Source: Erwinia persicina (GTDB lineage Bacteria > Pseudomonadota > Gammaproteobacteria > Enterobacterales > Enterobacteriaceae). Taken from it: a DNA stretch of 64,000 bases. The notes beneath the pieces were generated by a model. It was not told the DNA's origin, searched no databases, and saw only the letters and a list, made by a program, of their open reading frames with translations. Positions 21,603-31,304 of the stretch are shown one piece after another. The DNA lies in NCBI RefSeq assembly GCF_014838825.1, contig NZ_JACYMO010000004.1, positions 124,001 through 188,000 on the forward strand, read 5' to 3'. The translations under genes and the position numbers were made by a program. Within the stretch, counting starts at the first letter, position 1, and each line of letters begins with the position of its first letter.

Positions 21603-23000
21603 ATGAAAACACTGTACGAGAAGCTGTTTGATGCGCATGTCGTGCACGAAGCACCCGGTGAAACGCCGCTGATCTATATCGACAGGCACCTTGTTCATGA
21701 GGTGACCTCGGCGCAGGCCTTTGACGGTCTGCGCGCTCATGGTCGCCCGGTGCGTCAGCCGTCAAAGACCTTTGCCACCATGGATCACAACGTTTCGACC
21801 CAGTCGCGTGATATTAACGCCAGCGGTGAGATGGCGCGGATTCAGATGACGGCACTGATGAAAAACTGTGAAGCCTTTGGTGTGCAGCTGTTTGACCTCA
21901 GCCATCAGTTCCAGGGCATTGTGCATGTGATGGGGCCGGAACAGGGCCTGTCACTGCCTGGCATGACCCTTGTTTGCGGCGATTCGCATACCTCCACGCA
22001 CGGCGCGTTAGGTGCGCTGGCCTTTGGTATCGGCACGTCAGAAGTAGAGCATGTGCTGGCGACGCAGACGCTGAAGCAGGCCCGGGCGAAAACCATGAAG
22101 GTGGAAGTTTGCGGCCAGACCGCACCGGGCATCACGGCAAAAGATATTGCTCTGGCGATTATCGGTAAAACCGGCAGCGGCGGGGGTAATGGCCACGTGG
22201 TGGAGTTCTGCGGGGAAGCCGTCGCCGCGTTGAGCATGGAAGGCCGCATGACGCTGTGTAATATGGCGATCGAACTGGGTGCCAAAGCGGGGCTGATTGC
22301 TCCGGACGACACCACCTTCCACTACGTTAACGGCCGCCGTTTTGCCCCCAGAGGCGCGGCCTGGCAGCAGGCTGTCGACTACTGGCGCACGCTGAAAACC
22401 GACGACGGGGCACATTTCGATAAAGTCGTGACGCTGGACGCGGCTGAGATCGCGCCGCAGGTGACCTGGGGAACCAATCCCGGACAGGTAATTGCCGTCA
22501 GTGACCCAATTCCCGATCCGGCCTCCTTCAGCGATCCGGTAGAACGCGCCTCGGCGGAAAAAGCCCTGGCTTATATGGATCTGAAACCCGGCATCCGTCT
22601 GACCGAGGTGCCGATAGATAAAGTGTTTATCGGCTCCTGTACCAACTCACGAATCGAGGATTTACGCGCAGCGGCGGCAGTGGTGAAAGGACAGAAGATT
22701 GCGCAGGGCGTGCAGGGCTACGTGGTGCCCGGCTCCGGCCCGGTGAAGGCACAGGCGGAAGAAGAAGGTCTGGATAAAATCTTTATCGACGCGGGATTTG
22801 AATGGCGTCTGCCTGGCTGCTCTATGTGTCTGGCCATGAACAACGACCGCCTCAGCCCGGGCGAACGCTGTGCGTCCACCAGCAACCGCAACTTTGAAGG
22901 CCGACAGGGACGCGGTGGGCGTACGCATCTGGTCAGCCCGGCGATGGCCGCCGCCGCTGCAGTCGCCGGTCACTTTGCTGATATCCGTGAGCTGATTTAA
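21603..23000 (+). CDS. leuC: 3-isopropylmalate dehydratase large subunit
   Basis: Aconitase-like 4Fe-4S isomerase subunit that converts 2- to 3-isopropylmalate together with LeuD. I choose the ATG 4 bp after leuB, giving 465 residues (E. coli 466) starting [20 protein letters not shown]. The longer frame runs inside leuB. Cluster ligands are in [15 protein letters not shown] (first Cys, about residue 347) and in [11 protein letters not shown] (about 407-410). [12 protein letters not shown] carries active-site residues. Confidence 0.98.
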   Translation: MKTLYEKLFDAHVVHEAPGETPLIYIDRHLVHEVTSAQAFDGLRAHGRPVRQPSKTFATMDHNVSTQSRDINASGEMARIQMTALMKNCEAFGVQLFDLSHQFQGIVHVMGPEQGLSLPGMTLVCGDSHTSTHGALGALAFGIGTSEVEHVLATQTLKQARAKTMKVEVCGQTAPGITAKDIALAIIGKTGSGGGNGHVVEFCGEAVAALSMEGRMTLCNMAIELGAKAGLIAPDDTTFHYVNGRRFAPRGAAWQQAVDYWRTLKTDDGAHFDKVVTLDAAEIAPQVTWGTNPGQVIAVSDPIPDPASFSDPVERASAEKALAYMDLKPGIRLTEVPIDKVFIGSCTNSRIEDLRAAAAVVKGQKIAQGVQGYVVPGSGPVKAQAEEEGLDKIFIDAGFEWRLPGCSMCLAMNNDRLSPGERCASTSNRNFEGRQGRGGRTHLVSPAMAAAAAVAGHFADIRELI

Positions 23001-23009
23001 GGAACTTTT

Positions 23010-23615
23010 ATGGCGAAAAAATTCACTCAACACAGCGGTATCGTGGTGCCGCTGGATGCCGCCAACGTTGATACCGACGCGATCATTCCTAAGCAGTTCC
23101 TGCAGATGGTGACGCGCACCGGTTTTGGCCGCAATCTGTTTTTTGACTGGCGCTACACCGATGCCGAAGGGCAGATCTCTGACCCGGAGTTTGTGCTGAA
23201 TAAGCCCGCGTTTAGCGGAGCCAGCATCATGCTTACCCGGGAAAACTTTGGTTGTGGATCATCACGCGAGCATGCGCCCTGGGCGCTGACCGACTATGGT
23301 ATTCAGGCGATTATTGGCTCCGGCTTCGCCGATATCTTTGCCAATAACTCATTTAACAATCAGCTTCTGCTGGTGACACTGAGTGAAGAGGAAATTGATG
23401 AGATGTTCCGGCGGGTCGCCGACGAGCCGGGTATCCGGTTTACGGTTGATCTGGAAAAACAGCAGGTGCTGGCCGGTGAGAAAGTCTATTCCTTTGAGAT
23501 CGACGGCTTCCGCCGCCACTGCCTGATTAACGGGCTGGATGCCATCGGTTTGACGCTGCAGCACGAGGCGAAAATCACGGCATACGAGCAAAAACAGCCC
23601 GCGTTTCTGCGTTAA
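23010..23615 (+). CDS. leuD: 3-isopropylmalate dehydratase small subunit
   Basis: Swivelling small subunit of isopropylmalate isomerase. The 201-residue protein has the typical opening with [16 protein letters not shown] and the substrate-binding loop [15 protein letters not shown] at about residues 79-93. Length equals E. coli LeuD. A TAAGGAAC Shine-Dalgarno overlaps the leuC stop and the two genes are 9 bp apart. It is the last gene of leuABCD; a GC-rich hairpin follows 6 bp after the stop. Confidence 0.98.
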   Translation: MAKKFTQHSGIVVPLDAANVDTDAIIPKQFLQMVTRTGFGRNLFFDWRYTDAEGQISDPEFVLNKPAFSGASIMLTRENFGCGSSREHAPWALTDYGIQAIIGSGFADIFANNSFNNQLLLVTLSEEEIDEMFRRVADEPGIRFTVDLEKQQVLAGEKVYSFEIDGFRRHCLINGLDAIGLTLQHEAKITAYEQKQPAFLR

Positions 23616-23621
23616 TTTGGC

Positions 23622-23648
23622 GGGCTGACCGGAATAGACGGTCAGCCC
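23622..23648. terminator. Hairpin between convergent leuD and setA
   Basis: A perfect 10-bp stem (GGGCTGACCG / CGGTCAGCCC) with a 7-base loop lies between the two converging genes. It lacks a clear T-run on either side, so it may be a weak bidirectional terminator or an RNA 3' end stabiliser. Confidence 0.5.
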
Positions 23649-23701
23649 TGGCGATGTTCAGGGTCGGCCTGTTGTTGCAGCCTAGCCGTGGCGAAGCCCC
23701 C

Positions 23702-24883
23702 TTATATCGCTCTTTTTTCCCGCACCCGCCATGACAGCGCCAGCGCCAGCACTGCCAGCCCAAACGCGCCCCAGTAGACAGCGTGATGGCCGAAGGTTTC
23801 CGCCAGCGCCCCCTGAATAATCCCGGCCAGGATCACGCCGGTCGAAATACTGTTAGTAAACAGCGTGGTCGCTGCTCCCGGCCGGGAAGGCATTAAGTCC
23901 TGGAACCAGATCATACCAATCCCGGCAATAATGCCGATATACACCGCGTTAAACAGCTGCAGCACCATCAGTGCCGTCCGGCTCTGGAACAGCACCAGGC
24001 CAAGGTAAAACAGTGCCCCGCAGCCAATCGCCACCAGCATCATATTGCGTTTACCCAGCCGCTTCACGTAATGGCCCGCCAGCAGCATCACCGGAATTTC
24101 CAGTCCGGCCGCGGTCCCCATCAGCAGCCCGGCCAGCGTATCCGGCATCCCCAGCACGCTGCTGATATACAATGGCATATCAATGATATACATGGTGTTA
24201 CAGGTCCACATCAGCACCGACCCGATAAACAGCATGCGCACATCACGGTTCTTCCAGCCGCTAATATGCGTAATCGGCACGTTCGCGGATACCGCAGCAC
24301 GCGGCACCGAGGGCAGGGTAAACCAGACCAGCGCAATGCAGACCATAAACAGCAGCCCTGCCAGCAGAAACATGGCGGTAAAACCGTAATTCAGCGCGAT
24401 AGCAAAGGAGAGCGGCGGCCCAATCACCCAGGCCAGAGAAAGCTGGGCACGCATGACGGAGCTGAACATCACCGCCTCACTGGCTGAGCTGTCTGCATAT
24501 TCCCGCGCCAGCGCGAAAATTTGCGGCATCGCCACGCTGGCGATAGCAGAGAGAAAAACGCCAGCGGTGACCAGCGTCAGATAATGACGGTTAAAGGCAA
24601 AAAGGAGCGCGTTTCCTGTCGCCATCACGCAGCAGAACAGGATCAGCATCCGCCGATCGCCCCGGGTGTCGGATCGCTTTGCCAGAAGCAGGCTGACCAC
24701 AATCCCCGCGACCGCATTGACGGTGTAAAACAACCCCACCCAGAATGGCCGGACCGCGACTTCACGGCTGAGAAACAGACTCAGCGTCGGGGCCTGCAGC
24801 GCACCGGCGATGCCGACCATAAAAGAAACCGCCATAAATGCCAGATACACCGGATGGATACGACGGCTAAGGAGCGATGACAT
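23702..24883 (-). CDS. setA: Sugar efflux transporter SetA (MFS)
   Basis: Major facilitator protein that exports glucosides, lactose and related sugars and helps relieve sugar-phosphate stress. The 393-residue protein has about 12 transmembrane helices. Strongly SetA-like stretches include GALQAPTLSLFLSREV and LFTNSISTGVILAGIIQGAL. The latter lies near the C-terminus. It is downstream of the SgrS small RNA on the same strand, as in E. coli, where SgrS and setA can be cotranscribed. This location makes SetA more likely than SetB or SetC. Confidence 0.93.
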   Translation of the reverse strand: MSSLLSRRIHPVYLAFMAVSFMVGIAGALQAPTLSLFLSREVAVRPFWVGLFYTVNAVAGIVVSLLLAKRSDTRGDRRMLILFCCVMATGNALLFAFNRHYLTLVTAGVFLSAIASVAMPQIFALAREYADSSASEAVMFSSVMRAQLSLAWVIGPPLSFAIALNYGFTAMFLLAGLLFMVCIALVWFTLPSVPRAAVSANVPITHISGWKNRDVRMLFIGSVLMWTCNTMYIIDMPLYISSVLGMPDTLAGLLMGTAAGLEIPVMLLAGHYVKRLGKRNMMLVAIGCGALFYLGLVLFQSRTALMVLQLFNAVYIGIIAGIGMIWFQDLMPSRPGAATTLFTNSISTGVILAGIIQGALAETFGHHAVYWGAFGLAVLALALSWRVREKRAI

Positions 24884-24946
24884 GAATAAGGCCTCAGTGA
24901 CGGGACAATGCGGATAACTACTCCACAGCTTAGAAGAAAACCCACG

Positions 24947-24978
24947 AAAAAAGCCAGCTATGCCGAAGCTAGCTGGCT
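24947..24978 (-). terminator. SgrS 3' terminator
   Basis: A 9-bp stem extended by GC pairs around a TTCG loop is followed by a T-run (24952-24947). Poly-U tails of this kind are needed for Hfq binding by SgrS. Confidence 0.88.
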
Positions 24979-24988
24979 GGTGAAAAGC

Positions 24989-24999
24989 ACCATACTCAG
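24989..24999 (-). promoter_or_regulatory. SgrS seed region for ptsG mRNA pairing
   Basis: The sequence CUGAGUAUGGU in the RNA is complementary to ACCAUACUCAG, the type of sequence found at the ptsG ribosome-binding site of enterobacteria. It is followed by the UUUUCACC element and then the terminator stem. Confidence 0.75.
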
Positions 25000-25142
25000 A
25001 ATACCCTTAATAGCAGGGAGATGAATAACGATGATCAAGTGCCATTCAGATATGAATGCCTCCCACTCTTTCATCTGCAGCCATTATCACCGTAATATAA
25101 GGCAGGAAAAACAGACAGCTTTTAACACAGGGTTCCTCTTTT

Positions 25143-26804
25143 ATGTCCTCACCCCGTTTACAGCAGCAATTTATCCGGCTCTGGCAGTGCTGCGATGGTC
25201 AGCCTCAGGAGACCACCCTCAGCGATCTGGCGGTACAACTCAGCTGCTCACGCCGCCATATGCGCAACCTGCTGAATGCCATGCAGGAACAGGGGTGGCT
25301 GGAGTGGCAGGCCGAGGCCGGGCGCGGTAAGCGATCGCGTCTGACCTTCCGCTATACCGGGCTGGCGCTGCAACAACAGCGGGCTGAGGATCTGCTGGAA
25401 CAGGATCGCATCGATCAGCTGGTGCAGTTAGTTGGCGATAAAAATCGCGTGCGCCAGATGCTGCTCTCCCATCTGGGCCGCAGTTTCCGTCAGGGAAAAC
25501 ACATTCTTCGCGTGCTCTACTATCGTCCCCTGCTCAATCTGCTGCCCGGAACGCCGCTGCGTCGCTCTGAAACTCACCTTGCCCGGCAGATTTTTAACGG
25601 GCTGGCGCGAATAAATGAGGAAAACGGGGAAATCGAGCCGGATATTGCCCACCACTGGCAGCAGATTGCACCGGATCACTGGCGCTTCTTTTTGCGCCCG
25701 GCGATCCACTTTCATCACGGCCGTGAGCTGGATGTCGACGATGTCATTGCCAGCCTGGAACGCCTGAAAACGCAGCCGCTTTACAGCCATTTAGACCGGA
25801 TTGAGTGCCACACGCCGTGGACGCTGGATATTTATCTGCACCAGCCCGATAACTGGCTGCCGTGGCTGCTGGGCAGCGTCAGCGCCATGATCCTGCCAAA
25901 AGAGTGGCCGCATATGCGCAACTTTGCCCGTCAGCCGGTCGGCACCGGGGCTTACGCGGTGGAACGCAATCAGCACAGCCAGCTGCGTATTTCCGCCTTT
26001 GATGACTATTTCGGCTACCGGGCGCTGATAGATGAGGTCAATATCTGGGTCCTGCCGGAGATCAGCGATGAGCTGGTCTACTCCGGGGTCAAACTGCAGA
26101 GCGAAAATACCGATGAGAAGTCGGAAGAGAGTCGTCTGGAAGAGGGCTGCTATTTTTTGATGTTCGACCAGCGCTCTGAGCAGGGGCGCAATGAACAGCT
26201 GCGCCGCTGGATCAGCACCATTTTTAACCCGATTGCCCTGCTTAACCACAGCGGCATCGCCTATCAGCGCTACTGGTTCCCGGCTTACGGGCTGCTGCCG
26301 CGCTGGCATCACCGACGCTCAATGGCGACCGCAGAAAAACCCGCAGGGCTGACCTCACTGACCATCACCTGGTACAGCGATCATATCGAGCATCAGGGGA
26401 TCGCCAACGCGCTGGGGCCGATCCTTGCCACGCACGGCGTCACGCTCATCACCCAGGAAATTGACTACGAAAGCTGGTATCGCGGTGAGGCGGAAAGTGA
26501 CATCTGGCTGGGCAGCGCCAACTTCACGCTGCCGCTAGAGTTTTCCTTGTTTTCGCTGCTGTATGAGATCCCGCTGATGCACCACTGTGTGCCCACCGAC
26601 TGGGAAAACGATGCGCGGCAGTGGCGCGAACAGACCCTGCCGCTGGCTGACTGGAGCAAACAGCTGATAGACAGTAACTATCTGCATCCCCTGTTCCATC
26701 ACTGGCTGCTGCTGCACGGCCAGCGAAGCATGCGCGGCGTACGCATGAATACCCTCGGCTGGTTTGACTTTAAATCAGCCTGGTTCGCGCCGCCCGAATC
26801 ATGA
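25143..26804 (+). CDS. sgrR: Transcriptional activator SgrR of sgrS
   Basis: Activates sgrS when phosphosugars accumulate. The 553-residue protein has an N-terminal winged helix-turn-helix at about residues 20-75 ([20 protein letters not shown]) and a linker. A solute-binding-protein family 5 (oligopeptide/SBP-like) domain from about residue 160 onward probably senses the ligand. The C-terminal [20 protein letters not shown] matches E. coli SgrR. Start [17 protein letters not shown] fits. It is divergent from SgrS and lies upstream of thiBPQ, the conserved order. Confidence 0.95.
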   Translation: MSSPRLQQQFIRLWQCCDGQPQETTLSDLAVQLSCSRRHMRNLLNAMQEQGWLEWQAEAGRGKRSRLTFRYTGLALQQQRAEDLLEQDRIDQLVQLVGDKNRVRQMLLSHLGRSFRQGKHILRVLYYRPLLNLLPGTPLRRSETHLARQIFNGLARINEENGEIEPDIAHHWQQIAPDHWRFFLRPAIHFHHGRELDVDDVIASLERLKTQPLYSHLDRIECHTPWTLDIYLHQPDNWLPWLLGSVSAMILPKEWPHMRNFARQPVGTGAYAVERNQHSQLRISAFDDYFGYRALIDEVNIWVLPEISDELVYSGVKLQSENTDEKSEESRLEEGCYFLMFDQRSEQGRNEQLRRWISTIFNPIALLNHSGIAYQRYWFPAYGLLPRWHHRRSMATAEKPAGLTSLTITWYSDHIEHQGIANALGPILATHGVTLITQEIDYESWYRGEAESDIWLGSANFTLPLEFSLFSLLYEIPLMHHCVPTDWENDARQWREQTLPLADWSKQLIDSNYLHPLFHHWLLLHGQRSMRGVRMNTLGWFDFKSAWFAPPES

Positions 26805-26830
26805 CGCTTTCGTAACAAAGACGAAACCAC

Positions 26831-26836
26831 TAGAAT
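26831..26836 (+). promoter_or_regulatory. Probable -10 element for thiBPQ
   Basis: TAGAAT lies 7 bp before the start of the TPP aptamer. The -35 match upstream is poor, so the promoter is a weak call based mainly on position. Confidence 0.35.
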
Positions 26837-26842
26837 AGGCCG

Positions 26843-26970
26843 TTCTCAACGGGGTGCGAACACCCTGCTGAGACATTGCCCGACGCCGGGTCAATGTCTG
26901 TGCAGCATGTTTTCGCTGAGAAAAACCCGTCGAACCTGATCCGGATCATACCGGCGTAGGGATTTGAGAG
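26843..26970 (+). promoter_or_regulatory. TPP riboswitch (THI element) controlling thiBPQ
   Basis: The conserved aptamer elements appear in order: GGGGTGC, GCTGAGA, ACCCGTCGAACCTGATCCGGATCATACCGGCGTAGGGA in two adjoining blocks, and the closing TTGAGA. The P1 stem is TCTCAA (26844-26849) with TTGAGA (26964-26969). The P3 arm is enlarged: GACATTG / CAATGTC (26872-26878 with 26892-26898) extends it with a GC-rich apical loop. The 3' end of the aptamer is 49 bp before the thiB start. No strong terminator is visible there, so control of translation initiation is more likely than transcription termination; that is inference. Confidence 0.95.
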
Positions 26971-27018
26971 TGTCACTGACTCAGATCCTTTGCGCATTTT
27001 CCCTTAAAGGAACGCAAA

Positions 27019-28005
27019 GTGTTGAAAAAATTACTCCCTCTGCTGGCGCTGTTTTCCCTGCCTGCCCTCGCGGCGAAAGATACCCTGACGGTTTACACCT
27101 ATGACTCCTTCTCTGCCGAATGGGGGCCGGGGCCGGCGATTAAAAAAGCCTTCGAAGCGCAGTGCAACTGTGAGCTGAAATTCGTCGCACTGGAAGACGG
27201 CGTCTCGCTGCTCAATCGCCTGCGTATGGAAGGCAAAAACAGCAAGGCCGACGTGGTGCTGGGGCTGGATAACAATCTGCTGGATGCCGCCGAAAAAACC
27301 GGCCTGTTTGCGCCGTCAAAGGTAGACACCCGCCACGCTACGGTGCCGGGCGGCTGGACGAACACAACATTTGTCCCCTATGACTACGGCTGGTTTGCTT
27401 TTGTTTATGATAAAACCAGACTGCAGAACCCGCCGAAAAGCCTGAAGGAGCTGGTCGAGAGCGACCGTCCTCTGAAGGTGATTTATGAAGATCCGCGCAC
27501 CAGCACTCCTGGGCTTGGCCTGCTGCTGTGGATGCAGAAAGTTTACGGCGATAAGAGCCCGGAAGCCTGGCAGCAACTGGCGAAGAAGACCGTCACCGTG
27601 ACGAAAGGATGGAGTGAGGCCTATGGTCTGTTTCTGAAAGGGGAAAGTGATATGGTGCTCAGTTACACGACCTCGCCTGCTTATCATCTGATTGAAGAGA
27701 AGAAAGATCAGTATGCCGCGGCAAACTTCAGTGAAGGCCACTATCTGCAGGTTGAGGTGGCCGGGCAGTTAAAAGCCAGTAAGCAGCCTGAGCTGGCACA
27801 CTCATTTATGCAATTCGTGATGACACAACCCTTCCAGAAAACCATTGCTACCGGCAACTGGATGTATCCGGCTACCCATACCGCGCTGCCAGAAGGGTTC
27901 AACACCCTGACCGTGCCGGCCATTTCGTTGCAGTTCAGCCCGCAGGACGTTGCCACCCAGCGCAGCCAGTGGATTAGTGAATGGCAACGCGCCGTCAGCC
28001 GCTAA
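27019..28005 (+). CDS. thiB: Thiamine ABC transporter, periplasmic binding protein
   Basis: Binds thiamine, TMP and TPP in the periplasm and delivers them to ThiPQ. The 328-residue precursor starts with GTG, preceded by AAAGGAA. A Sec signal peptide covers about residues 1-18, with cleavage after ALA. The mature protein has the family stretches TVYTYDSFSAEWGPGPAIKK and VYGDKSPEAWQQLAKKTVTV. The C-terminal [10 protein letters not shown] is the E. coli ending. The 3' end overlaps thiP by 25 bp. Expression should be repressed by TPP through the riboswitch upstream. Confidence 0.97.
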   Translation: MLKKLLPLLALFSLPALAAKDTLTVYTYDSFSAEWGPGPAIKKAFEAQCNCELKFVALEDGVSLLNRLRMEGKNSKADVVLGLDNNLLDAAEKTGLFAPSKVDTRHATVPGGWTNTTFVPYDYGWFAFVYDKTRLQNPPKSLKELVESDRPLKVIYEDPRTSTPGLGLLLWMQKVYGDKSPEAWQQLAKKTVTVTKGWSEAYGLFLKGESDMVLSYTTSPAYHLIEEKKDQYAAANFSEGHYLQVEVAGQLKASKQPELAHSFMQFVMTQPFQKTIATGNWMYPATHTALPEGFNTLTVPAISLQFSPQDVATQRSQWISEWQRAVSR

Positions 28006-29591
28006 TTCCCGGCTGGTTAGTCCCGGGCCTGCTGGCCGGCCTGCTGCTGGTCAGCGTGGCCCTGCTGGCGTTTTTCGCCCTGTGGCAAAACGCGCCCGCC
28101 ACGGACTGGCGCGGACTGTGGCAGGACAGCTACCTGTGGCACGTGCTGCGCTTCTCTTTCTGGCAGGCGCTGCTGTCGGCATTGCTGTCGGTACTCCCGG
28201 CTATTCCCGTGGCGCGTGCGCTTTACCGCCGTCGCTTCCCCGGACGTGGCACGTTGCTGCGGCTGTGTGCTATGACGCTGGTACTGCCGGTACTGGTGGC
28301 CGTGTTTGGTCTTCTCAGCGTGTACGGCCGCAGCGGCTGGCTGGCGCAGCTTTGCGCCCTGCTCGGCGTTGGCTACTCATTCACTCCCTATGGCCTGCAG
28401 GGGATCCTGCTGGCCCATGTCTTCTTTAATCTGCCGCTGGCTACGCGCCTGCTGCTCCAGACCTTACAGCAGATCCCCGCTGAACAGCGACAGATCGCCG
28501 CCCAGCTGGGGCTGAGTGGCTGGGCGCATTTTCGCCTTGTCGAATGGCCGTGGCTGCGGCGTCAGCTTCTGCCTGCCGGGGCACTGATCTTCATGCTGTG
28601 CTTTGCCAGCTTTGCCACCGTGCTGTCCCTCGGGGGCGGGCCGCGGGCGACCACCATTGAGTTGGCAATCTTCCAGGCGCTGAGTTTTGATTACGATCCC
28701 GGGCGGGCCGCCCTGCTGGCGCTGATACAGATGGTGTGCTGCCTCGGGCTCGTGATGTTAAGCCAGCGCCTGAGTAAGGTATTGCCGACGGGGAGTGACA
28801 GCCTCGGGGGCTGGCGTAACCCGCAGGACAGCGGTCGCGCCCGCCTGCTTGATGGACTGCTGATCGCCAGCATGCTGTTGCTGATCCTGCCACCGCTGCT
28901 GGCGGTGGTGGCCGACGGAATGAATCAGGGGTTTGGCGGCGTCCTGCACCAGCCCGCACTGTGGCAGGCGACGTTCACCTCGTTGCGCATTGCCCTGGGC
29001 GCTGGGGTCCTCAGCGTGGTGCTGACGCTGATGCTGCTATGGAGCAGCCGTGAACTGCGCCAGCGCCAGCGCCTGCTGTGGGGTCAGACGCTGGAACTGA
29101 GTGGCATGCTGATACTGGCGATGCCGGGGATTGTCCTGGCCACCGGTTTTTTCCTGCTGCTCAACCAGACCATCGGGCTGCCGGCGTCGGCAGAGGGGAT
29201 AGTGATTGTGACTAACGCACTGATGGCGGTGCCGTATGCGATGAAAGTGCTGGAGAACCCGCTGCGCGATATGGCTGAACGCTATGGACGGCTCTGCCTG
29301 TCGCTGGATATTCGCGGCTGGAACCGTCTGCGGCTGATTGAGTTGCGCGCCCTGAAGCGCCCCCTTGCGCAGGCGCTCGCTTTTGCCTGCGTGCTGTCAA
29401 TTGGTGATTTTGGCGTGGTGGCACTGTTTGGCAATGAGCACTTCCGCACCCTGCCGTTTTATCTTTATCAGCAGATAGGCTCATACCGCAGCAGTGACGG
29501 GGCGGTCACCGCGCTGTTACTTTTGCTGCTCTGCTTCCTGCTGTTCACCCTGATTGAAAAACTGCCGGGGAACCATGCTAAACCTGACTAA
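27981..29591 (+). CDS. thiP: Thiamine ABC transporter, permease
   Basis: Inner-membrane permease of the thiamine/TPP importer. The 536-residue protein is a fused two-domain permease with about 12 transmembrane segments. Each half carries an EAA loop for contact with the ATPase, around residues 165-185 ([19 protein letters not shown]) and 430-450 ([16 protein letters not shown]). The start [12 protein letters not shown] matches E. coli and lies inside the thiB 3' end. The 3' end overlaps thiQ by 17 bp. Confidence 0.97.
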   Translation: MATRRQPLIPGWLVPGLLAGLLLVSVALLAFFALWQNAPATDWRGLWQDSYLWHVLRFSFWQALLSALLSVLPAIPVARALYRRRFPGRGTLLRLCAMTLVLPVLVAVFGLLSVYGRSGWLAQLCALLGVGYSFTPYGLQGILLAHVFFNLPLATRLLLQTLQQIPAEQRQIAAQLGLSGWAHFRLVEWPWLRRQLLPAGALIFMLCFASFATVLSLGGGPRATTIELAIFQALSFDYDPGRAALLALIQMVCCLGLVMLSQRLSKVLPTGSDSLGGWRNPQDSGRARLLDGLLIASMLLLILPPLLAVVADGMNQGFGGVLHQPALWQATFTSLRIALGAGVLSVVLTLMLLWSSRELRQRQRLLWGQTLELSGMLILAMPGIVLATGFFLLLNQTIGLPASAEGIVIVTNALMAVPYAMKVLENPLRDMAERYGRLCLSLDIRGWNRLRLIELRALKRPLAQALAFACVLSIGDFGVVALFGNEHFRTLPFYLYQQIGSYRSSDGAVTALLLLLLCFLLFTLIEKLPGNHAKPD

Positions 29592-30291
29592 TCTGACCTG
29601 GCTGTATCATCACCTGCCGATGCGCTTTACCTTCAGCGTGCAGGCGGGGGAACGACTGGCCATCCTGGGCCCCAGCGGAGCAGGAAAAAGTACCCTGCTG
29701 AGTCTGATCGCCGGCTTTCTGCCGGTCAACGGCGGCGAGTTGATATTGAATGGCAGCGATCACCGCAACAGCGCCCCCGCGCAGCGTCCGGTATCCATGC
29801 TGTTTCAGGAAAATAACCTCTTCCCCCATCTGACCGTGGCGCAGAATATCGGGCTGGGGTTACATCCCGGGCTGAAACTGAACCACCAGCAAAAGCACGC
29901 GTTACAGAACATTGCACAGCGCGTCGGGCTGACGGAACATTTGCACCGACTGCCGCACCAGCTTTCCGGCGGCCAGCGCCAGCGTGCCGCCCTCGCCCGC
30001 TGCCTGGTTCGTCAGCAGCCGATCCTGCTGCTGGATGAACCCTTTTCTGCGCTGGATCCGGCCCTGCGCAAAGAGATGCTGGGCCTGGTGGATGAGGTCT
30101 GTAGCGAGCGAAATATTACCCTGCTGATGGTGTCGCACAGCATTGAAGACGCCGCCGCGATTGCACCGCGTAGCCTGCTGATTGTCGACGGACGGGTTTA
30201 CTGGGACGGCAGCACCGCGCAGTTGCAGCGCGGTGCCGTACCGGAAGCGACAGTGCTGGGGGTAACCTTAGAAGAACACGTCCCACAGTAG
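29575..30291 (+). CDS. thiQ: Thiamine ABC transporter, ATP-binding protein
   Basis: ATPase that powers ThiBP. I start at the ATG giving [20 protein letters not shown], which makes 238 residues; a frame 21 bases longer lies inside thiP. Walker A is GPSGAGKST at about residues 32-40, the Q-loop is [10 protein letters not shown], the signature is [11 protein letters not shown] at about 129, and Walker B is [13 protein letters not shown]. The 3' end overlaps the convergent yabI gene by 24 bp, so the two coding regions share their last codons on opposite strands. Confidence 0.97.
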   Translation: MLNLTNLTWLYHHLPMRFTFSVQAGERLAILGPSGAGKSTLLSLIAGFLPVNGGELILNGSDHRNSAPAQRPVSMLFQENNLFPHLTVAQNIGLGLHPGLKLNHQQKHALQNIAQRVGLTEHLHRLPHQLSGGQRQRAALARCLVRQQPILLLDEPFSALDPALRKEMLGLVDEVCSERNITLLMVSHSIEDAAAIAPRSLLIVDGRVYWDGSTAQLQRGAVPEATVLGVTLEEHVPQ

Positions 30292-31029
30292 GTGGCGGAA
30301 AATCGGCATCATCGGATGGAACTGCAGGGCCGTGAAGCTGGCCACTGCCAGGAGCATCATCAGCGGAGCCAGCCAGCGCAGGCGTGTTCGCGGCAAATAC
30401 ACCGTCGCCCAGTCGTGCTGTTTGTTGGCACGCAGCCAGCGCCAGCACAGCCAGCATCCCAGCCAGACCAGGATCGCAACCCCCAGAAGCAGCCACTTAA
30501 ACATCGCACTGTTGGCCTCTTTCGGCACATCAATCGCGACACCGGCGAGAATGCCCGGCAGTAAATAGAGCGGTGGCCAGAGAAGGCAGCCAATGATATT
30601 CGGGGGAATAAATTTCCGTATCGGCAGCTCCAGCATCCCGGCAACCAGCGGGATCAGCGGGCGGGTCGGCCCGACAAAACGGCCCACAATGATGGTGAAC
30701 ATGCTGTGTGCGTGCAGCGCATGTTCCGTTTTATCCATCAGCTTCTGGTGTTTTTTTATAAACGACCAGCGGTGCAGCGGCCCTTTAAACTGCCAGCCAA
30801 TCAGGTAGGAAACCCAATCCCCCAGCAGACAGCCCAGCGTCCCGACGGCCCAGGCGGGATACAGGCCAATCTGTCCGCTGCCAATCAGAGCACCAAAAGA
30901 GGCCATCAGCACCGTGCCCGGTAACAGCAATCCGACCAGCGCCAGCGATTCAAAGAAAGTGATCAGCCCGACAGCCAGCAGCGACCAGGCCAGCGACTGG
31001 GTGATTAAATGTTGTAGCCAGGCTTCCAT
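30268..31029 (-). CDS. yabI: DedA-family membrane protein YabI
   Basis: Inner-membrane protein of the DedA (SNARE-associated) family, members of which flip undecaprenyl phosphate or phospholipids and support envelope homeostasis. The 253-residue protein has about five hydrophobic segments and the family motifs [29 protein letters not shown] and [18 protein letters not shown]. Length is close to E. coli YabI (254). It converges on thiQ with a 24-bp overlap. In E. coli araC-araBAD separates it from polB; here only 275 bp do. Its exact substrate is not established from the sequence. Confidence 0.92.
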   Translation of the reverse strand: MEAWLQHLITQSLAWSLLAVGLITFFESLALVGLLLPGTVLMASFGALIGSGQIGLYPAWAVGTLGCLLGDWVSYLIGWQFKGPLHRWSFIKKHQKLMDKTEHALHAHSMFTIIVGRFVGPTRPLIPLVAGMLELPIRKFIPPNIIGCLLWPPLYLLPGILAGVAIDVPKEANSAMFKWLLLGVAILVWLGCWLCWRWLRANKQHDWATVYLPRTRLRWLAPLMMLLAVASFTALQFHPMMPIFRHLLWDVFF

Positions 31030-31136
31030 AATGTTCCAAACTGATTAACAGAATCCCGGATTGTCCAGAGGCTTCAGTCAAGCGTCAAGACCTGTTTTGT
31101 ATGGGAACGTAGTATAAGAGAATACCTGCGTGAACA

Positions 31137-31152
31137 CTGTATAAATAAACAT
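31137..31152 (+). promoter_or_regulatory. Candidate LexA (SOS) box upstream of polB
   Basis: CTGTATAAATAAACAT matches the 16-bp LexA consensus CTGTATATATATACAG at 13 positions, with the left CTGT arm perfect and the right arm CAT instead of CAG. It lies 153 bp before the polB start. polB is SOS-induced in E. coli with a CTGTATAAA-type box, so this is plausible but not proven. It could also act on the divergent yabI. Confidence 0.5.
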
Positions 31153-31304
31153 GCTATTATTGAGCATCTGGCCGCCAGTCGCCACCATCATTCGAATGGC
31201 ATCTGGGCGGCAAACGCAGGCGTTCCGATCGGCTGACTGAAGACAGTGATACGGGTCAGTGGGTACCGCCAACCCGGAGCAGCCTGAAGTCTTAAGGAGA
31301 TAAG

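Larger units (their letters stand above)
24946..25075 (-). ncRNA. sgrS: SgrS small RNA (short form, about 130 nt)
   Basis: Hfq-dependent RNA that blocks ptsG translation during glucose-phosphate stress. The region between setA and divergent sgrR, minus strand, ends in a terminator with stem AGCCAGCTA / TAGCTGGCT and a TTCG tetraloop, then six T. Just upstream lies CTGAGTATGGT (24999-24989), matching the core of the E. coli SgrS ptsG-pairing segment (CTGAGTATTGGTG). The predicted 5' end GATGAA aligns with the E. coli 5' end, and the spacing to sgrR (68 bp) is also conserved. The RNA is about 100 nt shorter than in E. coli and no sgrT reading frame is recognisable. The exact 5' end is inferred. 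Confidence 0.85.

Noticed and set aside
24958-25074. A 38-codon minus-strand ORF inside SgrS as a possible SgrT
   Set aside because: No ribosome-binding site, no similarity to SgrT, and it runs through the pairing site into the terminator stem.
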